Of a DNA stretch of 64,000 nt, positions 50,646-60,720 are shown in pieces. Position 1 is the first letter of the stretch. Each line of letters opens with the position of its first letter. A program made the translations under genes and the position numbers. The DNA is from Pseudomonas sp. PDM14 (lineage in GTDB: Bacteria > Pseudomonadota > Gammaproteobacteria > Pseudomonadales > Pseudomonadaceae): positions 372,001 to 436,000 of the forward strand of contig NZ_JACVAQ010000001.1 in NCBI RefSeq assembly GCF_014851905.1, read 5' to 3'. The notes under the pieces were generated by a model. It searched no databases. It saw only the letters and a program-made list of their open reading frames with translations, and was not told the origin of the DNA.

Positions 50646-50700
50646 GTCGGAACGCCAGTGCGGCGTTCCCGACGGGACGATGGCGCACGCGCCACCGTCG
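50646..50700 (-). promoter_or_regulatory. Paired hairpins in the leader of sthA
   Basis: Two inverted repeats lie 19 and 51 nt upstream of the sthA ATG: GGAACGCC-rich arms at 50646-50673 and TGGCG/CGCCA arms at 50678-50700. They could control the start of translation or end the upstream apbE transcript, but neither has a T tract. Function unknown. Confidence 0.4.
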
Positions 50701-50820
50701 AACCCTGGTACCCAGCTTAGCCGGACCATTTTGCGCAGCACATTAGCGCTTGGTCGCGTCGTAGGCGAGCGTTGCGTGCACTACATCTTCGCAATCGGCG
50801 CATTTGTGCCGGGTCGCGCG

Positions 50821-51825
50821 TCAGTCGGCGGCAGCGCTCGCCAGACGCGTGAAGGCGCTGGTCTCACGACTGACAAAACCCTGCTCGGCGCGGCGAATGA
50901 ACAACGCAGCAACACCAGCCTGTTCGGCATAGGCAAAGCCGCGCTCCGGCCCCAGCACCATGAGCAGCGTAGACAAGCCATCGGCATGCAGGGCGGAAGG
51001 ATCGATCACCGTGACCGAGGCCAGGTCATGCGCGACGGGTGCGCCGCGCTGCGGATCGAGGGTATGGGAGTAGCGCCGACCGTCACGCTCGAAGTAGTTG
51101 CGGTAGTCGCCGGAGGTGGACATGCCCAGGCCGTCGAGAGCAATGATCTGCTGCACCACCTGCTGACCGTCCCGCGGCGCCTCGATGGCCACGCGCCAGG
51201 CCGAGCCATCGGGCTTTCGCCCGGCGGCCTTCACCTCGCCTGTGACATCGAGCAGGTAGCTGCGCACACCCAATTCACCGAGGCGTGTGGCGATCCGATC
51301 CACCGTGTAGCCGGCGACGATGCTGGCCAGATCGAGCTGCACGGCAGCGTCCTTGCACAACTGCCGCTCGACGATGCGCAGATAACGGTAGCCGACCCGC
51401 CCGCGCGCGCCAGCCAGCTGCTCGGCACTGGGCACCTGCCGGTCACGCGACTGTGCGCCGAACCCCCAGAGGTCAAGCAGCGGCGCCAGGGTCAGGTCGA
51501 ATGCGCCAGCACTGGCGCTCGACAGCGTTTCACCGTAGCGCACCAGCGCCAGCACGGGATCGGGCATATCCAGACAGCTACCGGCCGGTAGCTGATTGAA
51601 GGCAGAGACCGCGGAGTCTGCACGCCAGGTCGACATCTGTTCATCGACCTCGTCCAGCAGTCGCTGCACCTCGGCCTGGACCTGTACGGGCTCGACCCCG
51701 CCGGCGGCGGCCACGTACTTCAGCGAATAATGGCTGCCCATGGTCGGGCCACTCAGGCTTTCGACAGGCTCGCCGCAGCCTGTCACCAGGAGCGCCAGCA
51801 AGATGCTGATCAGATGTCGCCGCAC
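50821..51825 (-). CDS. apbE: FAD:protein FMN transferase, ApbE family
   Basis: A 334-aa lipoprotein of the ApbE family, which attaches FMN to threonines of target flavoproteins such as NqrB, NqrC and RnfG in the periplasm. The lipobox LLVTGC ends with the lipidated Cys near residue 17. Conserved regions: SGPTMGSHYSLKYV, the helix DEVDEQMSTW, the stretch DLASIVAGYTVD and STSGDYRNYFERDGRRYSHT. The GTG at 51825 follows a GGAGG site; longer frames upstream are not credible. No nqr or rnf gene is adjacent here. Confidence 0.9.
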   Translation of the reverse strand: MRRHLISILLALLVTGCGEPVESLSGPTMGSHYSLKYVAAAGGVEPVQVQAEVQRLLDEVDEQMSTWRADSAVSAFNQLPAGSCLDMPDPVLALVRYGETLSSASAGAFDLTLAPLLDLWGFGAQSRDRQVPSAEQLAGARGRVGYRYLRIVERQLCKDAAVQLDLASIVAGYTVDRIATRLGELGVRSYLLDVTGEVKAAGRKPDGSAWRVAIEAPRDGQQVVQQIIALDGLGMSTSGDYRNYFERDGRRYSHTLDPQRGAPVAHDLASVTVIDPSALHADGLSTLLMVLGPERGFAYAEQAGVAALFIRRAEQGFVSRETSAFTRLASAAAD

Positions 51826-51945
51826 ACGCCCTCCTCGCTTTCCAATACTGCCACGCAACGCATGCGCAACCTCCGGCAACCGTCTGCAGCTTGACGAACC
51901 GTACCGATCGGGCCAAACCATAGCCTCGAGCCCAGAGTGCCGAAC

Positions 51946-52509
51946 ATGCCCCGCCTGCTGATCCTGCTGTTTCTCCTGTACACCAGCAGTCCGCTGCTGG
52001 CCGACGACGCCAAGCATCTTGAACAAGCCGCCTTCCCCGACACCTATCCGCTGGATGATGAGACGCTGCAGCGCAAACGCCAGGCCGTACTGGTCTACCT
52101 GTGGGTCGACGTCTACGCCGCGGCCTTCTACACCCCTGCCGCGCTCGAGCCAGCCCAGGCGGTCGAGCGCCAGAGCGCCCAGCGCCTGGAACTCTACTAT
52201 GTGCGTAACATCGACCGCGACGACGTGATCAAGGCGGCCTGGGCCACCCTGGAGCGCCAGCACCCGCCAACCACGTTGCAGCGTCTGCGCACCGAACTCG
52301 ACGCGCTGCACGCCACCTTCCGCGACATCAAACCGGGCGACCGCTATGCCCTGAACCACTCGCCCGCAAACGGCCTGAGCCTGGAGCGCAATGGCGAGAC
52401 GGTCTACCGGAGCGCCAATGCCGAACTGGCACGCGCCTACCTGGGCATCTGGCTCGCCCCCGACGGCCTGTCGGACACGCTACGCGACACGTTGCTGAGC
52501 GAAGGCTGA
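51946..52509 (+). CDS. Chalcone-isomerase-like exported protein
   Basis: A 187-aa protein with a signal peptide (LLILLFLLYTSSPLLA) and a chalcone-isomerase-fold domain of the bacterial 'Chalcone_3' type. Characteristic parts are LVYLWVDVYAAAFYTP, LELYYVRNIDRDDVIKA and the end AYLGIWLAPDGLSDTLRDTL. Bacterial members do not have proven isomerase activity and probably bind a fatty-acid-like ligand. It is divergent from apbE, with a 120-nt shared region. Confidence 0.85.
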   Translation: MPRLLILLFLLYTSSPLLADDAKHLEQAAFPDTYPLDDETLQRKRQAVLVYLWVDVYAAAFYTPAALEPAQAVERQSAQRLELYYVRNIDRDDVIKAAWATLERQHPPTTLQRLRTELDALHATFRDIKPGDRYALNHSPANGLSLERNGETVYRSANAELARAYLGIWLAPDGLSDTLRDTLLSEG

Positions 52510-52514
52510 AATGC

Positions 52515-52540
52515 AGAACGGGAGCCTAGGCTCCCGTTCT
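52515..52540. terminator. Bidirectional terminator between CHI-like gene and gap
   Basis: A perfect palindrome AGAACGGGAGCCT-AGGCTCCCGTTCT lies between the converging genes; T runs are short. Confidence 0.75.
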
Positions 52541-52558
52541 GTTGTACACGCTCGCGAA

Positions 52559-54025
52559 TTAACGCGGGAAAGCTGGCGGGTTGACCCCGGCCATGTCTTC
52601 CATCACGCGCACCACCTGGCAGCTGTAGCCGAACTCGTTGTCGTACCAGACATAGAGGACGACACGGTTGTCGTTGGCGATGGTGGCTTCGGCGTCGACC
52701 ACGCCGGCGTGGCGCGAGCCGACGAAGTCGGTGGACACCACTTCCTGCGACTGAACGAAGTCGATCTGTTTCTGCAGGTCCGAGTGCATGGCCATCTGGC
52801 GCAGGTACTCGTTGATCTCTTCGCGGGTGGTGGCCTTCTCAAGGTTCAGGTTGAGAATGGCCATCGACACGTTCGGCGTCGGGACGCGAATGGCGTTGCC
52901 GGTCAGCTTGCCTTTCAGGATCGGCAGAGCCTTGGCAGCGGCGGTAGCGGCGCCGGTCTCGGTGATGACCATGTTCAGCGCGGCACTGCGACCACGACGA
53001 CTGCCCTTGTGGAAGTTGTCGATCAGGTTCTGGTCGTTGGTGTACGAGTGAACGGTTTCAACGTGGCCGTTGACGATGCCGTACTGGTCATTCACCGCTT
53101 TCAGCACCGGCACGATGGCGTTGGTGGTGCACGAAGCCGCGGAGATGATCTTGTCATCAGCGGTGATTTCGCTGTGGTTGATGCCGTGCACGATGTTCTT
53201 CAGCGCGCCCTTGCCCGGTGCGGTCAGCACCACGCGGTCAACACCCGGGCAGGCCAGGTGCTGGCCCAGGCCCTCGGCATCGCGCCATACGCCGGTGTTG
53301 TCGACCAGCAGGGCATTCTTGATGCCGTACTGGGTATAGTCGACTTCGGTCGGCGACTTGGCGTAGATCACCTGGATCAGGTTGCCGTTGGCGGTCAGGG
53401 TGTTGTTCTCTTCGTCGATGGTGATGGTGCCATCGAACTTGCCATGTACCGAGTCGCGGCGCAGCAGGCTGGCACGCTTGACCAGGTCGTTGCTGGCGCC
53501 CTTGCGCACGACGATGGCGCGCAGACGCAGGCCGTCGCCACCACCGGTTTTCTCGATCAGGATGCGCGCCAGCAGGCGGCCAATGCGACCGAAGCCGTAC
53601 AGGACGACGTCGGTGCCTTCGCGGGCAGCGCCGTTCTGCTTGCCAACCACGTCAGCCAGCTCGTCCTTGACGAACTGCTCGACGGCACGGCCATTGCCTT
53701 CAGCCTTGAACTTGCTGGCCATCTTGCCCAGGTCCACGGAAGCCGCGCCGAGTTTGAGCTCGCTCATGGCCTTGAGGATCGGGAAGGTATCGTGCACCGA
53801 CAGCTCGCTGTCGTCCGCCAGGCGGTGACGGGCGAAACGGTGGGCTTTGAGAATGTCGATCACCGAACGGTTGATCAGACCACGGCCGTAGATCGAGGTC
53901 ACCACGCTGTTGTTGCGGTAGAGCTGGCCGATCATCGGGATCATCGCTTCCGCGAGGGCTTCACGATCGATCCACTCACCGAGACACTGGTCGGGCTTCT
54001 GGGTCACGGGCAATACCTTCCACAT
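52559..54025 (-). CDS. gap: Glyceraldehyde-3-phosphate dehydrogenase, long form
   Basis: A 488-aa GAPDH with about 137 extra residues before the Rossmann domain (LYGFGRIGRLLA, starting near residue 140). The catalytic Cys is in SAASCTTNAI (about residue 299). The last part YVWYDNEFGYSCQVVRV is typical. Pseudomonads carry this long form in addition to a short GapA linked to hexose catabolism; it is generally placed in gluconeogenic flux. Cofactor preference cannot be read from the sequence. Confidence 0.93.
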   Translation of the reverse strand: MWKVLPVTQKPDQCLGEWIDREALAEAMIPMIGQLYRNNSVVTSIYGRGLINRSVIDILKAHRFARHRLADDSELSVHDTFPILKAMSELKLGAASVDLGKMASKFKAEGNGRAVEQFVKDELADVVGKQNGAAREGTDVVLYGFGRIGRLLARILIEKTGGGDGLRLRAIVVRKGASNDLVKRASLLRRDSVHGKFDGTITIDEENNTLTANGNLIQVIYAKSPTEVDYTQYGIKNALLVDNTGVWRDAEGLGQHLACPGVDRVVLTAPGKGALKNIVHGINHSEITADDKIISAASCTTNAIVPVLKAVNDQYGIVNGHVETVHSYTNDQNLIDNFHKGSRRGRSAALNMVITETGAATAAAKALPILKGKLTGNAIRVPTPNVSMAILNLNLEKATTREEINEYLRQMAMHSDLQKQIDFVQSQEVVSTDFVGSRHAGVVDAEATIANDNRVVLYVWYDNEFGYSCQVVRVMEDMAGVNPPAFPR

Positions 54026-54049
54026 GTAGGGGCTGAAAAAAGGGGCTAC

Positions 54050-54078
54050 ATTATGACGGCGCGCGCAAGCGGCGGCAA
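54050..54078 (-). promoter_or_regulatory. gap promoter
   Basis: On the minus strand TTGCCG (54078-54073) and CATAAT (54055-54050) are 17 nt apart and lead into the gap start codon at 54025. Confidence 0.55.
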
Positions 54079-54094
54079 TCTACAGCAGCGGTAA

Positions 54095-54126
54095 GACTGA
54101 CATCCGTCAGTCGGGATAGTTACAAT
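54095..54126 (+). promoter_or_regulatory. mfd promoter with overlapping palindrome
   Basis: CTGACA (54097-54102) and TACAAT (54121-54126) spaced by 18 nt read toward mfd. A 7-bp palindrome GACTGAC-ATCC-GTCAGTC (54095-54112) covers the -35 box, so a repressor site or mRNA-independent DNA structure is possible. Confidence 0.5.
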
Positions 54127-54159
54127 CCCCCCGGTCCACTTCCCCGACCGGAGCCACCT

Positions 54160-57100
54160 TTGCCCGCGTCCGTATTGCGCCTTCCCACATTACCCGCCTC
54201 CGCAGGCAAGCAACACTGGGGCAATCTGCCCGGTGCCGCGCTTAGCCTGGCGATCGCCGAAGCGGCCAGCGCCGCCAAACGCTTCACCCTGCTGCTGACG
54301 GCCGACAGCCAGAGCGCCGAGCGCCTGCAGGAAGAGCTGGCGTTCTTCGCCCCGGACCTGCCGGTGCTGCACTTCCCCGATTGGGAAACCCTGCCGTACG
54401 ACCTGTTTTCGCCGCACCAGGACATCATTTCCCAGCGTATCGCCGCCCTTTACCGCCTGCCGCAGCTCAAGCACGGCGTGTTGGTGGTACCGATCAGCAC
54501 CGCCCTGCATCGCATCGCGCCAACGCGCTTTCTGCTCGGTTCGGGCCTGGTGCTCGATGTCGGCCAGACCCTCGACGTCGAGGAAATGCGCGCCCGCCTG
54601 GAGGCCGCCGGCTACCGCTGCGTCGACACCGTTTATGAGCATGGCGAATTCGCCGTGCGCGGCGCGCTGATCGACCTGTTCCCGATGGGCAGCGACACGC
54701 CGTTTCGCATCGACCTGTTCGACGACGAGATCGAGACGCTGCGCACCTTCGACCCGGAAACCCAGCGCTCGGTGGACAAGGTCGAGTCGATCCGCCTGCT
54801 GCCGGCCCGCGAGTTTCCGCTGGACAAGAAATCCGTCACCGACTTCCGCGGCCGCTTCCGCGAGCGTTTCGACGTCGATTTCCGGCGCTGCCCGATCTAC
54901 CAGGACCTCTCCACCGGCATCACCCCGGCCGGCATCGAGTACTACCTGCCGCTGTTCTTCGAGCAGACCGCCACCCTCTTCGACTACCTGCCGCAGGACA
55001 CCCAGGTATTCTCCCTGCCCGGCATCGAGAAGGCCGCCGAGCAATTCTGGAGCGATGCGCGCAATCGCTACGAAGACCGCCGCGTCGACCCCGAGCGGCC
55101 ATTGCTGCCGCCGGCCGACATCTTCCTGCCGGTCGACGACTGCTTCGGCCGCCTGAAGAACTGGCCGCGCGTGGTGGTCAGCCAGCAGGACATCGAGGTC
55201 GGCGTCGGCAGCGAGCGTTTCAACGCCAGCGCCCTGCCCGACCTGGCGATCCAGGCCAAGGCCAGCGAACCGCTCGCCACACTGCGCCGTTTCATCGAGG
55301 AATATTCAGGCCGGGTGCTGTTCTGCGCCGAGTCGGCCGGGCGCCGCGAGGTGCTGCTGGAGCTGCTCGCCCGCCTCAAGCTCAAGCCGCAGGAAGTTAG
55401 CGGCTGGCCGGAATTCACCGCGAGCAAGGCGCGCCTGGCGATCACCATCGCCCCGCTCGACGAAGGGCTGCTGCTCGACGACATCGCCCTGATCGCCGAA
55501 AGCCCGCTGTTCGGCCAGCGCGTGATGCAGCGCCGCCGCCGCGAGAAATCGCGCGATGGCGGCGACAACGTGATCAAGAACCTCACCGAGCTGCGCGAGG
55601 GCGCGCCGGTGGTGCACATCGACCACGGTGTCGGCCGCTACCTCGGCCTGATCACCCTGGAGATCGAAGGCCAGACCGCCGAGTTCCTCGCCCTGCAGTA
55701 CGCCGAGGAGGCCAAGCTCTACGTGCCGGTCGCCAGCCTGCACCTGATCGCCCGCTACACCGGCAGCGACGACGCCCTCGCCCCATTGCACCGTCTGGGC
55801 TCGGAGACCTGGCAAAAGGCCAAGCGCAAGGCCGCCGAACAGGTGCGCGACGTGGCCGCCGAGCTGCTCGATATCTACGCCCGCCGCGCCGCCCGCGAAG
55901 GCTATGCCTTCAAGGACCCGCTGGCCGACTACGCCACCTTCAGCGCCGGTTTCCCGTTCGAGGAAACCCCGGATCAGCAGACCGCCATCGAAGCCGTGCA
56001 GGCCGACATGCTCGCGCCCAAACCGATGGACCGCCTGATCTGCGGCGATGTCGGCTTCGGCAAGACCGAGGTGGCCATGCGCGCCGCCTTCATCGCCGTG
56101 CACAGTGGCCGCCAGGTCGCCGTGCTGGTGCCGACCACCCTGCTCGCCCAGCAGCACTACAACAGCTTCCGCGACCGCTTCGCCGACTGGCCGGTGACGG
56201 TCGAGGTAATGAGCCGTTTCAAATCGGCCAAGGAAGTCAACGATGCCGTGGCCAAGCTGGCCGAGGGCAAGATCGACATCGTCATCGGCACCCACAAACT
56301 GCTGCAGGACGACGTGCGCTTCAAGGACCTGGGCCTGTGCATCATCGATGAGGAGCACCGCTTTGGCGTACGCCAGAAGGAGCAGCTCAAGGCCCTGCGC
56401 AGCGAGGTGGACATCCTTACCCTGACCGCCACGCCGATCCCGCGCACGTTGAACATGGCCGTGGCCGGCATGCGCGACCTGTCGATCATCGCCACGCCAC
56501 CGGCGCGGCGCCTGTCGGTGCGCACCTTCGTCATGGAGCAGAACAACCCGACGATCAAGGAAGCGCTGCTGCGCGAATTGCTGCGCGGCGGCCAGGTGTA
56601 CTACCTGCACAACGACGTGAAGACTATCGAGAAGTGCGCCGCCGACCTCGCCGAACTGGTGCCCGAGGCGCGCATCGGCATCGGCCACGGGCAGATGCGC
56701 GAACGCGACCTCGAACAGGTGATGAGCGACTTCTACCACAAGCGCTTCAACGTGCTGATCGCCTCGACCATCATCGAGACCGGTATCGACGTGCCGAGCG
56801 CCAACACCATCATCATCGAGCGCGCCGACAAGTTCGGCCTGGCCCAGTTGCACCAGTTGCGAGGCCGCGTCGGCCGTAGCCACCACCAGGCCTACGCCTA
56901 CCTGCTGACGCCGCCACGCAAGCAACTGACCGATGACGCGCAGAAGCGCCTCGAGGCCATTTCCAACGCCCAGGACCTCGGTGCCGGCTTCGTCCTGGCC
57001 ACTCACGACCTGGAAATCCGCGGCGCTGGCGAACTGCTCGGCGACGGTCAGAGCGGGCAGATCCAGGCAGTCGGCTTCACCCTCTACATGGAAATGCTCG

Positions 57101-57606
57101 AACGCGCAGTGAAGGCCATCCGCAAGGGCGAGCAGCCCAACCTCGACCAGCCGCTCGGCGGTGGCCCGGAGATCAACCTGCGCGTGCCGGCGCTGATCCC
57201 CGACGACTACCTGCCCGACGTGCATGCGCGCCTGATTCTCTACAAGCGCATCGCTAACGCCGCCGACGAAGATGGCCTGAAGGAACTGCAGGTGGAGATG
57301 ATCGACCGCTTTGGCCTGCTCCCCGAGCCGACCAAGAACCTGGTGCGTATCACCCTGCTCAAACTGCAGGCCGAGAAGCTAGGTATCAAGAAGGTCGACG
57401 CCGGCCCGCAAGGCGGCCGCCTGGAATTCGCCCAGGACACCTGCGTCGACCCGCTGACGCTGATCAAGCTGATCCAGGCCCAGCCCAAGCGCTACAAGTT
57501 CGAAGGCGCCACCCAATTCAAATTCCAGGTGCCGATGGAGCGCCCGGAAGAACGATTCAATACACTCGAAGCCCTGTTCGAGCGTCTACTAACGCAATCC
57601 GCTTAA
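54160..57606 (+). CDS. mfd: Transcription-repair coupling factor
   Basis: A 1148-aa Mfd, which removes stalled RNA polymerase and recruits UvrA. In order: UvrB-homology N-terminal region (about 1-350), the RNA-polymerase-interaction domain with VVHIDHGVGRYLGL near residue 485, the translocase with Walker A GDVGFGKTEVAMRAAF near residue 629 and a DEEH box near 730, the TRG motif region, and the C-terminal D7 domain. The start is TTG with GGAG eight bases before it; no in-frame ATG is nearby. Confidence 0.96.
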   Translation: MPASVLRLPTLPASAGKQHWGNLPGAALSLAIAEAASAAKRFTLLLTADSQSAERLQEELAFFAPDLPVLHFPDWETLPYDLFSPHQDIISQRIAALYRLPQLKHGVLVVPISTALHRIAPTRFLLGSGLVLDVGQTLDVEEMRARLEAAGYRCVDTVYEHGEFAVRGALIDLFPMGSDTPFRIDLFDDEIETLRTFDPETQRSVDKVESIRLLPAREFPLDKKSVTDFRGRFRERFDVDFRRCPIYQDLSTGITPAGIEYYLPLFFEQTATLFDYLPQDTQVFSLPGIEKAAEQFWSDARNRYEDRRVDPERPLLPPADIFLPVDDCFGRLKNWPRVVVSQQDIEVGVGSERFNASALPDLAIQAKASEPLATLRRFIEEYSGRVLFCAESAGRREVLLELLARLKLKPQEVSGWPEFTASKARLAITIAPLDEGLLLDDIALIAESPLFGQRVMQRRRREKSRDGGDNVIKNLTELREGAPVVHIDHGVGRYLGLITLEIEGQTAEFLALQYAEEAKLYVPVASLHLIARYTGSDDALAPLHRLGSETWQKAKRKAAEQVRDVAAELLDIYARRAAREGYAFKDPLADYATFSAGFPFEETPDQQTAIEAVQADMLAPKPMDRLICGDVGFGKTEVAMRAAFIAVHSGRQVAVLVPTTLLAQQHYNSFRDRFADWPVTVEVMSRFKSAKEVNDAVAKLAEGKIDIVIGTHKLLQDDVRFKDLGLCIIDEEHRFGVRQKEQLKALRSEVDILTLTATPIPRTLNMAVAGMRDLSIIATPPARRLSVRTFVMEQNNPTIKEALLRELLRGGQVYYLHNDVKTIEKCAADLAELVPEARIGIGHGQMRERDLEQVMSDFYHKRFNVLIASTIIETGIDVPSANTIIIERADKFGLAQLHQLRGRVGRSHHQAYAYLLTPPRKQLTDDAQKRLEAISNAQDLGAGFVLATHDLEIRGAGELLGDGQSGQIQAVGFTLYMEMLERAVKAIRKGEQPNLDQPLGGGPEINLRVPALIPDDYLPDVHARLILYKRIANAADEDGLKELQVEMIDRFGLLPEPTKNLVRITLLKLQAEKLGIKKVDAGPQGGRLEFAQDTCVDPLTLIKLIQAQPKRYKFEGATQFKFQVPMERPEERFNTLEALFERLLTQSA

Positions 57607-57618
57607 AGGACTGACCCA

Positions 57619-58143
57619 ATGCGTGTGCTTCGCCACCTTCCCCTGCTGCTCTGCCTGCTGGCCCCGTCCGCCTTCGCCGATGCGCTGTACCAGATCGAAG
57701 TGATCGTGTTCCGCCAGGCCGGCGAGCCCATCGTCGCCAGCCAGCCGGCCCCGGACGACTGGGCCGTGGGCTCGCAACCGATCACGGGCAGCGAGCGCGG
57801 CACCGCGCTGGACGATGCCGCCGCCAAGCTCAACCCGGGCGCCGGCTACCAGGTGCTGCTGCACAAGGCCTGGTCGCAAACCCTGACCCCGGTGCCGAAC
57901 AAGGCCGCGATCAACGTCGGCAACGAGCAGTTCGGCCACTACCCGGTGGAAGGCGTGATCGCCTTCAGCCAGCAGGAGCGCCTGGTCGATATCGACGCCG
58001 ACATCTGGGTCAACCAGTTCGACGGCGACGCCCTGCTCACTGGCAGCGAGCGCATCAAGCAGCGCAGTCGCCTGAAGAACGGCGAGCTGACCTACCTGGA
58101 CCACGGCAGCCTGGGCATGCTGATCAAGGTCAACCCGCTGTAA
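57619..58143 (+). CDS. CsiV family exported protein
   Basis: A 174-aa protein with a signal peptide (HLPLLLCLLAPSAFA) and a domain starting LYQIEVIVFRQAGE, the hallmark of CsiV-type proteins. In Vibrio CsiV activates the D-amino-acid-related cell-wall enzyme regulators of peptidoglycan synthesis, but in Pseudomonas its task is not settled. It follows mfd by 12 nt and so is probably co-transcribed. Confidence 0.85.
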   Translation: MRVLRHLPLLLCLLAPSAFADALYQIEVIVFRQAGEPIVASQPAPDDWAVGSQPITGSERGTALDDAAAKLNPGAGYQVLLHKAWSQTLTPVPNKAAINVGNEQFGHYPVEGVIAFSQQERLVDIDADIWVNQFDGDALLTGSERIKQRSRLKNGELTYLDHGSLGMLIKVNPL

Positions 58144-58157
58144 TCGCTGGTGAAATG

Positions 58158-58185
58158 AAAAAGCCCCGCACTGCGGGGCTTTTTT
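58158..58185. terminator. Terminator after the CsiV-family gene
   Basis: The stem GCCCCGC (58163-58169) with GCGGGGC (58173-58179) is flanked by A and T runs, so it is likely active on both strands. Confidence 0.9.
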
Positions 58186-58202
58186 CTGGGCTTTTCGATC
58201 TC

Positions 58203-58371
58203 AGAACCTGTTCACGATCTTCTGGATTAGAGTCAGACAAGGGCTAGGCTCCCCCGCAAAAACGGCGAGGAAGCGGAGTTTACGGGTTGTAAATGAGCAT
58301 TCCGACTGGGCTCGCATTCGAGGCCGTTTTTAACGCGGTATGACCGAAAGCCAGGAGATCGTGAAAGGTTC

Positions 58372-58372
<1 letters not shown>
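58203..58372. repeat. Dispersed repeat element with terminal inverted repeats, copy 2
   Basis: A 170-bp element in the opposite orientation to the copy at 15102. Ends: AGAACCTGTTCACGATCTTC at 58203-58222 and its near complement ending GATCGTGAAAGGTTCT at 58372. The core at 58278-58299 is the reverse complement of the 15157 core with two mismatches; similarity is seen also on both sides (GCGTT and CCTCGCC blocks). No coding capacity. Its last base is part of the stop codon of the phosphorylase gene. Confidence 0.78.
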
Positions 58373-60142
<1,770 letters not shown>

Positions 60143-60151
60143 AGGAGTTCC

Positions 60152-60676
60152 TTAAGCGAGGTCGGCCACCGCCCACTCGGGGCAAGGCGCTTCATCGATG
60201 AGCACTGCGCAGTGCAGCGGTACGCGGGGAAACAGGTGCAGCAGGTCGGCGTTGCGCAGGCGCACGCAGCCATGGGAAAGCGGCACGCCCATCGGCTCGC
60301 TCTCGGGCGTGCCGTGCAGGTAGATGTAGCGGCGAAAGGTATCGACCTGGCCCAGGCGGTTGCGCCCGGGTTCGCAGCCACTGAGCCAGAGAATGCGGCT
60401 GAGGATCCAGTCACGCCCGGGGAATTGCTCGGCGAGCGCGGTAGACCAGACTTCGCCGGTCCAGCGCCGCCCGCGCAGCACCGCACCGAGCGGCAGACCC
60501 TCGCCGATCTTCACCCGGACCTGGTGCCGGCCGCGCGGTGTGCAGTTCGAACCACTCTGCTCACCTGGGCCATTCAGCGCCGTGGAAACCGGCAGACGCA
60601 ATGACAGCTGCCCGCCGGCGAAGCCGTACAGGCACTGGTCAGCGATGGAGATATGCAGGAAATCGAGCGGGCGCAT
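60152..60676 (-). CDS. YkuD-domain protein without signal peptide
   Basis: A 174-aa L,D-transpeptidase/YkuD-fold protein. The active-site motif is complete: HGTPESEPMG followed by SHGCVRLRN, with the nucleophile Cys near residue 137. The N-terminus (RPLDFLHISIADQCLYGF) goes straight into the domain, with no signal peptide or membrane helix, so the protein should stay in the cytosol. Known periplasmic L,D-transpeptidases cannot work there. The ElsL protein of Acinetobacter shows that a cytosolic YkuD protein can act as the L,D-carboxypeptidase of peptidoglycan recycling; the place beside nagZ fits such a task. Confidence 0.82.
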   Translation of the reverse strand: MRPLDFLHISIADQCLYGFAGGQLSLRLPVSTALNGPGEQSGSNCTPRGRHQVRVKIGEGLPLGAVLRGRRWTGEVWSTALAEQFPGRDWILSRILWLSGCEPGRNRLGQVDTFRRYIYLHGTPESEPMGVPLSHGCVRLRNADLLHLFPRVPLHCAVLIDEAPCPEWAVADLA

Positions 60677-60720
60677 GGGCGGCTAGCTTAGCCGATCAGC
60701 CCGCTCGGGCACAGGGCGGC

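Noticed and set aside
50636..50673. AGAACCTGT in the sthA leader as an end of the repeat family
   Set aside because: Nine matching bases only, without the core or a second end.
51826..52359. N-terminal extension of apbE by 178 codons
   Set aside because: It runs antisense to the chalcone-isomerase-like gene; the GTG at 51825 follows a GGAGG site and gives a proper lipoprotein signal.
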